The notes under the pieces are model-generated. The model saw nothing but the letters and a program-made list of their open reading frames with translations. It was not told where the DNA came from and ran no database searches. From Blattamonas nauphoetae (taxonomy: Eukaryota > Preaxostyla > Oxymonadida), in the NCBI GenBank assembly GCA_033064195.1, contig JARBJD010000482.1:1-43495 (forward strand): a stretch of DNA of 43,495 nucleotides, in the 5' to 3' direction. This document shows positions 10,901 through 18,659 of this stretch, piece after piece. Made by a program: the position numbers and the translations under genes. Positions within the stretch are counted from its first letter, which is position 1. The number at the start of each line of letters is the position of its first letter.

Positions 10901-12355
10901 TCACTTCACATATGAAGATGGAAAAGTTATCTCCATGATACAGAACACAAAATGACTCACGTCTGTGGTGTTGATTTCAATTCACTGTATCCAAGTGCTT
11001 TCTCATCAATCAAGAACAAGAACAATCCATACACCAAACACAGAATGTTCATGCCAGGACGATGCTTATTCACCGCAACAGGAGATAAAGAATGTCGTAA
11101 GATCATCGAAGACAAGAATCAGAAGACACTGTTTGTTGCTGAATTGAAGGGACATATCGATGAAAAGTACATAAATGAGTTCATTAACTTCCCACCAATC
11201 TTCAGAAACATCATTGTCAATACAACAGAAGAAAACATTGGAGAGAAGACGTATTCGTTGATGAAGAAACATGGATTGAAGACTGATGCCAAACAAAGAA
11301 AGCTGACCCAACTCTTGAGCACACACGATCAGTATATGTTCTTTTCAACATACTATCTGTGGTTCCTCATCGACTATTGCCACTTCATTATTGATGACGA
11401 AAAGAGTGTGATGGTCTTTTCGAGACATGCTGGATTTGAACCATTTGTGACATCGTTCATGAATGACAGAATAGAAGCAATGAAGGTTGGAAACAAGGGA
11501 AAAGAACAATTCTGTAAGACGAACCTCAATGGAAGTTACGGATATGATGGAATGAACACTGAGAAGTACAACTCAATCACAATCTGCAATGAGAAGAGAA
11601 CGTACTTGAAGCAAATGATGAAAGGATTTGTGGCGACAAGAGAGATCAATGAGGATAACTACATCGTGATTGAAGATCGAGAGAAAGCCTCATGCAAGAC
11701 ATGTCTGCTAGAAGCAGTATTCACACTCGACAATGCCAAGTTCTGGTATCTGAATTTCATCTACAACTTCATGTACAAGTGTCTAGACATGAACAAGTTC
11801 CATTTCTGTGAGGGAGATACTGATTCTGCTTATTGGGCAATTAGTGGAGATCCAAGTGCTGGAATTCATCAACAATTTGAACACGTGATAGCTGACAAGG
11901 AATTCTATGATGCACACAAATATGAATGGTTTCGCAATCCTGAAAAAGGAGTTGATGATGAGAAGAAGTTGTTGGGATTAGCAATTGAAAAGGAAGGTGA
12001 ACAGATGATCTGTCTTGCACCAAAGTGTTACTCTCTCGATGAGAAATGTAAGATCAAAGGAGTGTCTCTAAAGAAAACAAATATCACAAGTGACGATTAT
12101 ATGAAGTGTCTAAATGGAGAGAAAACTGTGACAACCACATTGAACTTCACCGTAAAACGGTTCAAGCATCATGATGATGCGTTTCAGACGAGAAGAGTCG
12201 TGAGTGAAGAGGACACCAATGGATTTGAGATTGCGAAAATACAACAACAGAAACTCAGTCTCAGTGGAATCCATCTGAAGGCAATTGTACTTGAAAATGA
12301 ATCGTGTCCTCCATTCATTCATGGACTGAAAGCTACTGATTTTCTTATTGAATAA
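7936..12355 (+). pseudogene. protein-primed DNA polymerase B locus, copy A
   Basis: This locus encodes the replicative polymerase of the element (family B, protein-primed type). Parts in order: an N-terminal helical segment that may be a separate protein; a segment with ICFFQAL and HVMFIVDP that fits the OTU-like cysteine-protease domain described at the N terminus of some Polinton polymerases; a zinc-finger-like C..C...H...C segment; exonuclease motifs YDFET, FNSSRFD and FYNIRD; an HNH-like module (C..C, LDRIDN..GHS..NV, CC..CN); and the palm motifs DFNSLYPS, KTNLNGSYG and DTDS. It replicates the element from a protein-primed end in the known family. This copy is broken, with about half a dozen breaks. 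It is very close to copy B at protein level. Confidence 0.9.
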
Positions 12356-12363
12356 ACACAAAC

Positions 12364-12378
12364 TTTATTTTTGAAGAA
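12364..12378 (+). promoter_or_regulatory. late-type box upstream of the integrase
   Basis: TTTATTTTTGAAGAA ends at the integrase ATG. The polymerase stop is only 23 bases upstream, so this box is squeezed into a very short intergenic space. Copy B has CTTTATTTTTGTATAA at the same place. Confidence 0.5.
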
Positions 12379-14364
12379 ATGAATACACGACAGATCGATG
12401 CATTCGTGAAAAGGTTGCTGAATTGCACACAACACTCTCAAATCAAAATATTCAATGTTAAGTTCAATAGAGCCAACACTTTACCAGTATATGATGTCTA
12501 TGATTCAAATGGAGAGTATGTAGCAAACGATGAGACATATTTTGAGGATTGGTTCAATGGAGGTCTCTCTCCAAAGTTAACTCTCTCAGTTGGAACTAAA
12601 GTAGTCTCACAGTTTCTTATTGAATTCTTGGGAAAACGTTTTAGTGATTGGAGATGTGAAAAAGCATACAAGATGTATAAAGAATATCATCGAAAGTACA
12701 ATCAACAAGTGACACCAATTCTCTCACCAAGAGTTCGAAGCCCTGCAGAGGCAAGACCAATACCCATTCCAGTGCAAAGACCAATAGCAATAGAACCACC
12801 TGAATATCTAATTATTCCTGGACTGAAGAGAAACTTGAAATCAATGGGGTTTGAATATGAATATCCAATGAAGGAGAGGAGATTTGAAGAGGAGGATGAG
12901 GATGATGATGATGATGATGATGATGAAGATGATGAGGACACTATACCAATTTCACAGATGCAGGATCCAATAGAGAGAAATCCCTTCTTCACACCAACCG
13001 TGTTCAACCACCCAGTGAGGGAGATCAGACAGAATGAACCGACGACACAGCAAGTGCTCAATAAGTTGGCACAAATGAAAGGATTGTTTGATCATCAACA
13101 GAGAAACGATTCAGAAGATGAACAGATCAAAGCTGAGAACTCAATCATGAAAAATCAAAAGCAGATGGAACACTTTATTACATCACACATTCTGGATGCA
13201 AATAAAATGAACAGAGACACTTTTGTTCGAGCCTCGATAAACAGAAAGATTGCGAACGATGATATTGACTTCATTCTGACTCACACAAAACAAATCCCAT
13301 TCGGAGGAAGATCATTTCAGGATTGGTATGAGGAATTTGATCACAGATGGAGTGTAGCACATCCGAGGAAAATTCAGAGAGAAAAAGGAGGTGATGCGAT
13401 GAGAATTGATCCTCCAATGATTCCAAAAACAACGGAAAAAATAGTGTATCCATTTCGATCAAAGATGCAGTTCATGTCCAAAGCAATAACTGGTGATCCA
13501 CAGAAGACATCTGACAGAAAGGTTCCACAGAATTGTGACAGACCTTACTTTTCTCCCAAGTTTGGATCATGGGAAATTGATCTTGTCTTTATCCAATCAC
13601 CAACGTCGAAAACAGTTCTACAGATTTACCTCTTCGCAATTAACATCAACACCAAATACCTGGTTGTGATTCCTGTTCTGGATAAATCATGGAGCAAAGT
13701 CAAGACTGCAATCAATGACCTGATTAATTATCGTGGCGTTCACGTTAACAACATTCGAGGTGATGGTGAAGCAGCATGGACAAGTGGAGAAGCATCAGAG
13801 TTTTTCAAGGATCAGAATGTCAATACTTATTTCACAAGCTCACCATTTACAAATCACAACAGAATTGTCGATCGCGTGATAAGAACAATCAGAGATGGAT
13901 TCCAAGACAATGCGACACAGATGGCAAATCATTCACTGATGAATCAGATGGTGGAATACTACAACATGACTCCACATCGAGCGTACTGGAACAAGTTCAC
14001 TCCACAGCAGGCACAAAACAATCGTGAAATCGAACCACTGTATATCTCCAGTTGTGAAGAACAATTAAAGAACATCAAAAAGCAACAGACAACACAGATG
14101 CTTTGGCGATATAAACCAGGAAACATTCTGTTGATCCACCTTGACTTGAACAAGACTGTTGCCAAGTTTCAGAAGAAGAGAAGGCAGTTTCAATTCGTGG
14201 GGAAATTCATTGAATACAAGCACGGTAATGTTGTAGCTACTCTACTGAATGGTCTCACTTGTCTGTCAAAAGTTGTCTACGTTCCAATCCAACACACGAA
14301 GTTTCATGCAGATTCAATTGACGACTTAACTCCAGAGTTCATTGCTGAGTTCGGTCTATTCTGA
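12379..14364 (+). CDS. retroviral-type integrase with long N-terminal region (661 aa)
   Basis: The C-terminal half is an RNase H-fold integrase core (rve type). The acidic triad is D401 (SWEIDLVF), D462 (IRGDGEAAW) and D498 (NRIVDRVIR), with 35 residues between the second and third. The third position is Asp in both copies, so this looks like a lineage trait. An SH3-like tail follows (YKPGNILLIHLDL, FQFVGKFIEYKHGNVVATL). It would join element ends to target DNA. The first 350 residues are unusual. They include RVRSPAEAR and a proline-rich stretch at 118-140, an acidic run at about 170-188 encoded by a GAT microsatellite, and a helical segment with no zinc finger that I can see. The start follows the late-type box. 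The frame is open throughout. Confidence 0.88.
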   Translation: MNTRQIDAFVKRLLNCTQHSQIKIFNVKFNRANTLPVYDVYDSNGEYVANDETYFEDWFNGGLSPKLTLSVGTKVVSQFLIEFLGKRFSDWRCEKAYKMYKEYHRKYNQQVTPILSPRVRSPAEARPIPIPVQRPIAIEPPEYLIIPGLKRNLKSMGFEYEYPMKERRFEEEDEDDDDDDDDEDDEDTIPISQMQDPIERNPFFTPTVFNHPVREIRQNEPTTQQVLNKLAQMKGLFDHQQRNDSEDEQIKAENSIMKNQKQMEHFITSHILDANKMNRDTFVRASINRKIANDDIDFILTHTKQIPFGGRSFQDWYEEFDHRWSVAHPRKIQREKGGDAMRIDPPMIPKTTEKIVYPFRSKMQFMSKAITGDPQKTSDRKVPQNCDRPYFSPKFGSWEIDLVFIQSPTSKTVLQIYLFAININTKYLVVIPVLDKSWSKVKTAINDLINYRGVHVNNIRGDGEAAWTSGEASEFFKDQNVNTYFTSSPFTNHNRIVDRVIRTIRDGFQDNATQMANHSLMNQMVEYYNMTPHRAYWNKFTPQQAQNNREIEPLYISSCEEQLKNIKKQQTTQMLWRYKPGNILLIHLDLNKTVAKFQKKRRQFQFVGKFIEYKHGNVVATLLNGLTCLSKVVYVPIQHTKFHADSIDDLTPEFIAEFGLF

Positions 14365-14417
14365 CCTCAGAACTTCGTTCGCTTCAATTATGTCTATTCT
14401 CAAAAATGTTTCAGATA

Positions 14418-14426
14418 TTTTTATTT
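14418..14426 (+). promoter_or_regulatory. late-type box TTTTTATTT
   Basis: The box lies 7 bases before the ATG at 14,434 of the coiled-coil gene. Confidence 0.45.
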
Positions 14427-14433
14427 CACTTAA

Positions 14434-14793
14434 ATGACATCACTGAAAATATTAGAACCATTTGATCCTGAACAGAAAGAGTTCACGAACATCCACGACT
14501 TTCAGAGATACTTGGAGAAGAATAGAAAAGAACTGAATGAGTACACAACACAGAAACTGAATAGGATGATTCAAATCGATGGATATCGAATTACAAAAAT
14601 AAGAGGTGAGATTGCACTGAGGAAACAATATGTTGATGCTTCCACTCCTCCTAATTCACTATCGATTGATCAAAGATTATCCGACATTGAAGAATCAATT
14701 CGAACGCTCACAGACACTCTCAGCATGAGGCTTCGAAGTCTTGACGATACAATAGGTAGTCTAATTCAAGAGTTAACGGACAGTTCGGTTTAA
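14434..14793 (+). CDS. small coiled-coil protein (119 aa)
   Basis: A 119-residue protein that I do not recognise. The N-terminal part (FDPEQKEFTNIHDFQRYLEK) is helical and charged. The C-terminal part (about 75-115) has regular hydrophobic spacing (LSIDQRLSDIEESIRTLTDTL, then LRSLDDTIGSLIQEL) that looks like an oligomerising coiled coil. Its 3' end overlaps the 3' end of the ATPase gene on the other strand by 21 bp (14,773-14,793). The convergent pair is kept in copy B. The position between integrase and packaging ATPase suggests a virion or packaging role, but that is inference. Confidence 0.65.
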   Translation: MTSLKILEPFDPEQKEFTNIHDFQRYLEKNRKELNEYTTQKLNRMIQIDGYRITKIRGEIALRKQYVDASTPPNSLSIDQRLSDIEESIRTLTDTLSMRLRSLDDTIGSLIQELTDSSV

Positions 14794-15654
14794 ACCTTCT
14801 TTGTTGATCTCAGTCAGTGCAACTCCATCTGTATTGTATCGAAGAATGATTGCTTCACATTTTTGTTTCCGTTGATAGATATTCCAGAACTGTCGAATGT
14901 CAATTGGGGAGTTCAATTGAGGATAGACTCGACTGATTCGTTCTTTGTTGAATCCTCCAAAGATCCACATTGCATCAATGTTTGACTTCATGTCAGCTGA
15001 CAAACTGAACAGCTCATGCATCGTCAGAAAGAATGTGAACTTTGGTTGTCGATTCTCCAAGAATAAGTCCATCATTGTCATTCTATTTTTGGATGTTCTA
15101 CGTTCACCAAGAATTCGACGACAGTCATCAAGAAGTATAATCGTTTGGAGATTCTTGACTGAGAAGTCTTCAATGTAAAGTGAGTCAAAGAGATCCTCTC
15201 TGCATTCATCAGTGATTCTATTCTGCCATTGATTGTCAATATTCTCTTCATACGCTGCTTTTGGTTCAGAGAGTTCCAACAGAAACGGAAGTGCATCATC
15301 GTATTTGACTTTCACATATGGAACGTTCAGTATTGGTTTGAATTTGTCGAAGGTTGGATCAATATTCTTATCAGTGACGAAGACAAAGAGGTGAAACAGT
15401 TCATTTCTGACCTGAACATTTTGGAGTTTGGCAACTTCTCGAAGAGCATTGAATGTCTTTCCACTTCCTCTGTTACCAACGAGGACATTCACACTGTTGC
15501 GATTGAAATTCAAGTCTGGATGTATTTGTGATTGCACTTCATGAGAAACATTCCTATTTGATGCTTCATTCAATTTTGCATTCACGTATGCTGTAAGCGA
15601 AGAGGGCTCTGCCCTACGCGAAACCTCTGGTTTAGCCTTATTCGATTTCTTCAT
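14773..15654 (-). CDS. FtsK/HerA-type packaging ATPase (293 aa)
   Basis: This is the genome-packaging ATPase of the element, of the A32/FtsK-HerA class found in Polintons, virophages and large DNA viruses. Walker A is at residues 60-67 (GNRGSGKT) and Walker B at 171-177 (TIILLDD). A sensor-like segment FFLTMHELF follows, then SNIDAMWIFGG. The N-terminal 50 residues are basic and serine-rich. The length of about 290 residues suits the class. It is read on the minus strand, divergent from the gene at 15,716 over a 61-bp shared promoter space and convergent with the coiled-coil gene. The frame is open and very similar to copy B. Confidence 0.88.
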   Translation of the reverse strand: MKKSNKAKPEVSRRAEPSSLTAYVNAKLNEASNRNVSHEVQSQIHPDLNFNRNSVNVLVGNRGSGKTFNALREVAKLQNVQVRNELFHLFVFVTDKNIDPTFDKFKPILNVPYVKVKYDDALPFLLELSEPKAAYEENIDNQWQNRITDECREDLFDSLYIEDFSVKNLQTIILLDDCRRILGERRTSKNRMTMMDLFLENRQPKFTFFLTMHELFSLSADMKSNIDAMWIFGGFNKERISRVYPQLNSPIDIRQFWNIYQRKQKCEAIILRYNTDGVALTEINKEGLNRTVR

Positions 15655-15715
15655 TTGTGATTTAACTCTAATTAAAATATACTTTTGGTTTTTTTATTTT
15701 GTATGAAAACACACA
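15655..15715. promoter_or_regulatory. divergent promoter between ATPase and virion gene
   Basis: This 61-bp AT-rich space lies between two divergent ATGs. On the plus strand TTTTTATTTT (15,691-15,700) faces the gene at 15,716. On the minus strand a TTTTAATTAGAG-type stretch precedes the ATPase. The space is almost unchanged in copy B (29,540-29,598), so both halves are probably functional. Confidence 0.6.
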
Positions 15716-17207
15716 ATGTCACAAAAGATAGTGTACGTTCAACCACAAAGAAAAGCACAAGCGAAGAAACCAAAAATGAGATACGGACCAGAGACTCAAG
15801 CAGCATTGAAACAAATCTTTGCCGACGATGATATTCAAACCAGACGCAATGATGCTCTGTGTAGTCTTCCATCAGCACGAGAGTATATTACGAGAACTGG
15901 ACGAAATTGGACTGCGAAAGTAGAACAATATGGACAAGTTCCTGATGTGATGGTCTACGATAATGATACTGGAGATTTGATTGCAGTCAATGGTGCCATG
16001 CTATCTCCATACAACAGTAGACCAGTCAAAGAGACATACTACGCAATGAATCCAACTCCAGACATGCGAAGACAGAAACCATTCACATCATTCAATCAAG
16101 AGAATGGAAGGAAAATCAAAGATGTCCATCGGAATTTCCTCAAGAATGGAACATACGATTTGCCAACCAATTATCGAGACATCAGCTATGAAGAGATGAA
16201 GACCAAACGATCTCAACAACCATATGCAATAATGAAGAGAGCTGTTGGTGAACACATGACCAGGCATCTGAGTGGTGGCATCAAAACAGGTAAAACTGAC
16301 ATCAATTGATGTCAGTCCCCAAATTTTAACTGAGATCAAATCTCAACTCTTTTTCTTTGAGATTTTCACATTATCACTTCATCTATGATGTTCAATTCAC
16401 TTCTTGTTTTCACATAATACTCTTCTATCGTTCAGTTAGCTCTTATTGCCCAAAAACACACACGATCAAATTCACCAACATTTCTATTTTCGATGTATTC
16501 CCTTCATTGACTAAAATCAGTGAGTAAATCCCATCAAATTACGCATACAAACGCATTTGCGATTTGTTTTTGTGATTTTTGAGTAAGAACTGACGAAATC
16601 ATCAGAACCCAAAGTTCGCATTTTCATCATCTATGAAGTGACCATTTTCCTTTTTACTCTTTTTTCCATTCAAATATCATATATAAGAAGACTTTTTTGA
16701 AATGAAAGAAACGAAATGGTATTGTAGGTATTTGGTGACATCAGATCCGACTGGGATCACTGGGATCAAATCAGAAGCCTGCACATGACAGACACATTGG
16801 GAATAACTCGTGCAAATCGAAGCAATCCAGCTGATCCCAGCAAGAATGTGTTAGACAATATGGTGTTCAATTCAATTCAATCACAGATTGCATCACTGAT
16901 GTGGGATCAATGGCTTCATGATCATGTTCAGGACTACAATCCCAGTATGAAACAAAAGAAAGCCTTCAAAGATCAGATTTATCCAGTGTTTCTCCAAATG
17001 ATCACTCAAGATACAACGTATTTATCGGAATACTGTACTCGCTATTCAACTCACATATCAACAGAAGTTAATAAACTGAAAGCCAAAGCATTCAAAACAG
17101 TCACAGATGATGATATAAGTGGATTCCAATCTGAAATGCCTGGGTATTATCGATTTGCACAGTTGGACAGTTCTGGAATGGGAGCTATAGATCGAGCAGA
17201 AATGTGA
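15716..17207 (+). pseudogene. conserved Polinton protein, interrupted by a MITE (copy A)
   Basis: A conserved protein of unknown function directly upstream of the virion block. It opens with a basic tail (QRKAQAKKPK), then has a compact region with ADDD, PSAREY and DVMVYDNDTGDLIAVNG, then PYNSRPV.ETYYAMNPTPDMRR, and a helical C-terminal part (LDNMVFNSIQSQIASLMW...). Copy B's counterpart at 28,589-29,539 shows the uninterrupted organisation. It could be a minor capsid or vertex protein by position; nothing in the sequence proves that. The 521-bp MITE at 16,261-16,781 lies within it. Confidence 0.7.
16261..16781. mobile_element. hAT-like MITE (521 bp) inside copy A
   Basis: The element starts CAGGCATCTGA and ends TCAGAAGCCTG, inverted repeats with one mismatch in 11, and is flanked by the exact 8-bp duplication CACATGAC (16,253-16,260 and 16,782-16,789). 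Copy B carries the empty site (around TATATGAC on its coding strand, near 29,000). There is no coding capacity. A perfect 20-bp palindrome, CTGACATCAATTGATGTCAG, lies at 16,296-16,315. The tips resemble those of the MITE at 2,156-2,471 (CAGG...CTGA). The 8-bp duplication favours the hAT superfamily. It is younger than the separation of copies A and B. Confidence 0.9.
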
Positions 17208-17229
17208 ATTTAAAAACATTAATATATAT

Positions 17230-17240
17230 TTTTTATTTTT
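17230..17240 (+). promoter_or_regulatory. late-type box TTTTTATTTTT
   Basis: The box lies 10 bases upstream of the ATG at 17,251. Confidence 0.5.
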
Positions 17241-17250
17241 ATAGAAAGTG

Positions 17251-17823
17251 ATGCAACCAATTCTAAGTTGTCAATTTACGAAACACACAAGTTCTTCTTC
17301 AGTACCAACATCAATCACCAACAATGTCATCATCGATAACAAAGGTTCGAATTCTGGAAGGTTGAATAGTGAACAATGCGCGAATGTTGAACTCGAGAAT
17401 GTTCCAGGTGTTTATGATCCACCATTGGAGACATATCCATCAGCACCAATTCAAAGCCGTTCAATTCCGCTTCGAGAATATACATCCAACATTTCAGCAT
17501 TCAAAGATCAACTACTGCTCGTCTACAAGAATGCTTTTGCTTGTGAAAAGAAACTACTGAATAATCTCATTGAACCTTCGAAGAAACTGATCACAAACCA
17601 AAGTGATTTATGTGCACTGATTGCGACACTCACTGGGATCAATGATGTGGTGATTGAACTGGATAACCTGCCTGATAAGTGCTTATGTCTGAATAAACTC
17701 CCAGTGTTTAGAACCATTTTCAAGATCCTTGTTGGAGGAAAAGACATGAGTATCGCCTTCAATGAAGCCTACAACACAATCCTCAATTATGGAATTTCAC
17801 TAACGAAAGCAATTCCCCACTAA
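17251..17823 (+). CDS. virion-block protein of unknown function (190 aa)
   Basis: A 190-residue protein that I do not recognise. The N-terminal third is low in predicted structure, with serine, threonine and asparagine runs and a proline/tyrosine-rich stretch (VPGVYDPPLETYPSAP). The C-terminal two thirds are helical with several cysteines (CALIATL, DKCLCLNKL). The gene sits first in the rightward virion block, so a minor structural protein is likely. I chose ATG 17,251 over the GTG just upstream because of spacing to the late-type box. Only the 5' part has a counterpart in copy B. Confidence 0.65.
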   Translation: MQPILSCQFTKHTSSSSVPTSITNNVIIDNKGSNSGRLNSEQCANVELENVPGVYDPPLETYPSAPIQSRSIPLREYTSNISAFKDQLLLVYKNAFACEKKLLNNLIEPSKKLITNQSDLCALIATLTGINDVVIELDNLPDKCLCLNKLPVFRTIFKILVGGKDMSIAFNEAYNTILNYGISLTKAIPH

Positions 17824-17901
17824 AATAATAAATGAATTGTATTTTGTATTTTTACTTAAATAGACTTCGTCTCTTCAACACAATTTCTCAAAATTGCATA
17901 A

Positions 17902-18249
17902 ATGGCACCAGGAAGTTTCAACAAACTCAAAAATATCGGCAAGAAATTCTTTCAATTCATCAAACCTCTAGCTCCAACATTGCTTCAAGTCGGTGGTGGA
18001 TTGCTCTCTCAAACGAACAGTAAATTCGGACAAACCGCGGGTGGAATACTGAATGGATTAGGAGGAATGATGGACGTTTATCAACAAAATAAGGCGATCA
18101 ATCGTCAACAAAAACCACTCGACCCCAGTCGGGTTCGAAGCCTTGCAGAGGCAAGACAGATGATCGAGTACGAACCTCCACGAAATGGACGATTCTCAAA
18201 TGATGATATGCCACTCTCGTCAAATTCCAAAATTCAATTCAAAGGATAA
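17902..18249 (+). CDS. MAPG protein 1, amphipathic small virion protein (115 aa)
   Basis: A 115-residue protein starting MAPGSFNKLKNIGKKFFQFIK, followed by a hydrophobic glycine-rich stretch (LAPTLLQVGGGLL, TAGGILNGLGGMM). This basic-amphipathic head resembles the membrane-active head of adenovirus protein VI and similar small minor capsid proteins. That is a resemblance of style only. The tail carries SRVRSLAEAR, the peptide also seen in the integrase. It is a neighbour and likely paralogue of the gene at 18,287. A TATTTTT box lies about 50 bp upstream, farther than usual, so the start could be preceded by a leader. Confidence 0.65.
   Translation: MAPGSFNKLKNIGKKFFQFIKPLAPTLLQVGGGLLSQTNSKFGQTAGGILNGLGGMMDVYQQNKAINRQQKPLDPSRVRSLAEARQMIEYEPPRNGRFSNDDMPLSSNSKIQFKG
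18131..18157 (+). repeat. TTCGAAGCC motif, coding copy
   Basis: This stretch inside MAPG gene 1 differs by one base in about 24 from 12,734-12,757 in the integrase gene, and both encode VRSxAEAR. Related copies lie outside coding sequence at 18,583-18,605 and 20,534-20,556. Confidence 0.6.
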
Positions 18250-18270
18250 TAATTCACTAGTATTCAAATA

Positions 18271-18280
18271 TTTTTATTTT
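18271..18280 (+). promoter_or_regulatory. late-type box TTTTTATTTT
   Basis: The box lies 6 bases before the ATG at 18,287 and decides that start over an upstream ATG at 18,185, which overlaps MAPG gene 1. Confidence 0.6.
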
Positions 18281-18286
18281 CCTAAA

Positions 18287-18592
18287 ATGGCACCAGGTTG
18301 GTTATCAAAATTAGCAGCAGTTGGCAAAAACATACTCAGAGTTGGAGCTCCATTTCTGAATCTCATTCCCTTCGTTGGACCACTGATTTCTAAGGTCGCA
18401 CAGACAGGTGTTGAGATGATACCAGATGTGAAATCGGATCAGCAAATCCATGCAGAAAAGATGGCACAATATGAGCAAGCGATGAATGAAGGAAACACTG
18501 CAGTAGCGAACAAGCTCAGAGGAGAAATACTGAGACTAGAAGAAAAGCTGAAGCCGAAAGCGAAGAAACCAAAAAAGAAAAAGTCTCGCTAG
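18287..18592 (+). CDS. MAPG protein 2, basic-tailed small virion protein (101 aa)
   Basis: A 101-residue protein starting MAPGWLSKLAAVGKNILRVG, then a hydrophobic segment (FLNLIPFVGPLISKVA), a charged helix, and a strongly basic end (KPKAKKPKKKKSR). The head is like MAPG protein 1, so they look like a tandem duplicate that diverged at the C terminus. A hydrophobic head plus a basic tail would suit a protein lying between capsid or membrane and DNA, as adenovirus core and cement proteins do; this is inference. Its stop codon lies inside the inverted motif at 18,583-18,605. It ends 68 bases before the first capsid gene. Confidence 0.68.
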   Translation: MAPGWLSKLAAVGKNILRVGAPFLNLIPFVGPLISKVAQTGVEMIPDVKSDQQIHAEKMAQYEQAMNEGNTAVANKLRGEILRLEEKLKPKAKKPKKKKSR

Positions 18593-18605
18593 AGGCTTCG
18601 AACCC
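18583..18605 (-). repeat. 23-bp motif, left inverted copy flanking capsid gene 1
   Basis: Read on the minus strand it is GGGTTCGAAGCCTCT, then A, then GCGAGAC. The plus-strand partner at 20,534-20,556 differs at one base. The pair brackets capsid gene 1 in opposite orientation. Confidence 0.7.
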
Positions 18606-18642
18606 TTTTGGGAAAAGAGTAAATGAAAGTAACAATTATGTT

Positions 18643-18653
18643 TTTTTATTTTT
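18643..18653 (+). promoter_or_regulatory. late-type box TTTTTATTTTT
   Basis: The box lies 6 bases before the ATG of capsid gene 1. Confidence 0.6.
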
Positions 18654-18659
18654 GATAAA

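Noticed and set aside
12702-13061. Minus-strand frame with a long serine run
   Set aside because: It is the antisense reading of the GAT tract and neighbouring integrase codons; the plus-strand frame carries the conserved protein.
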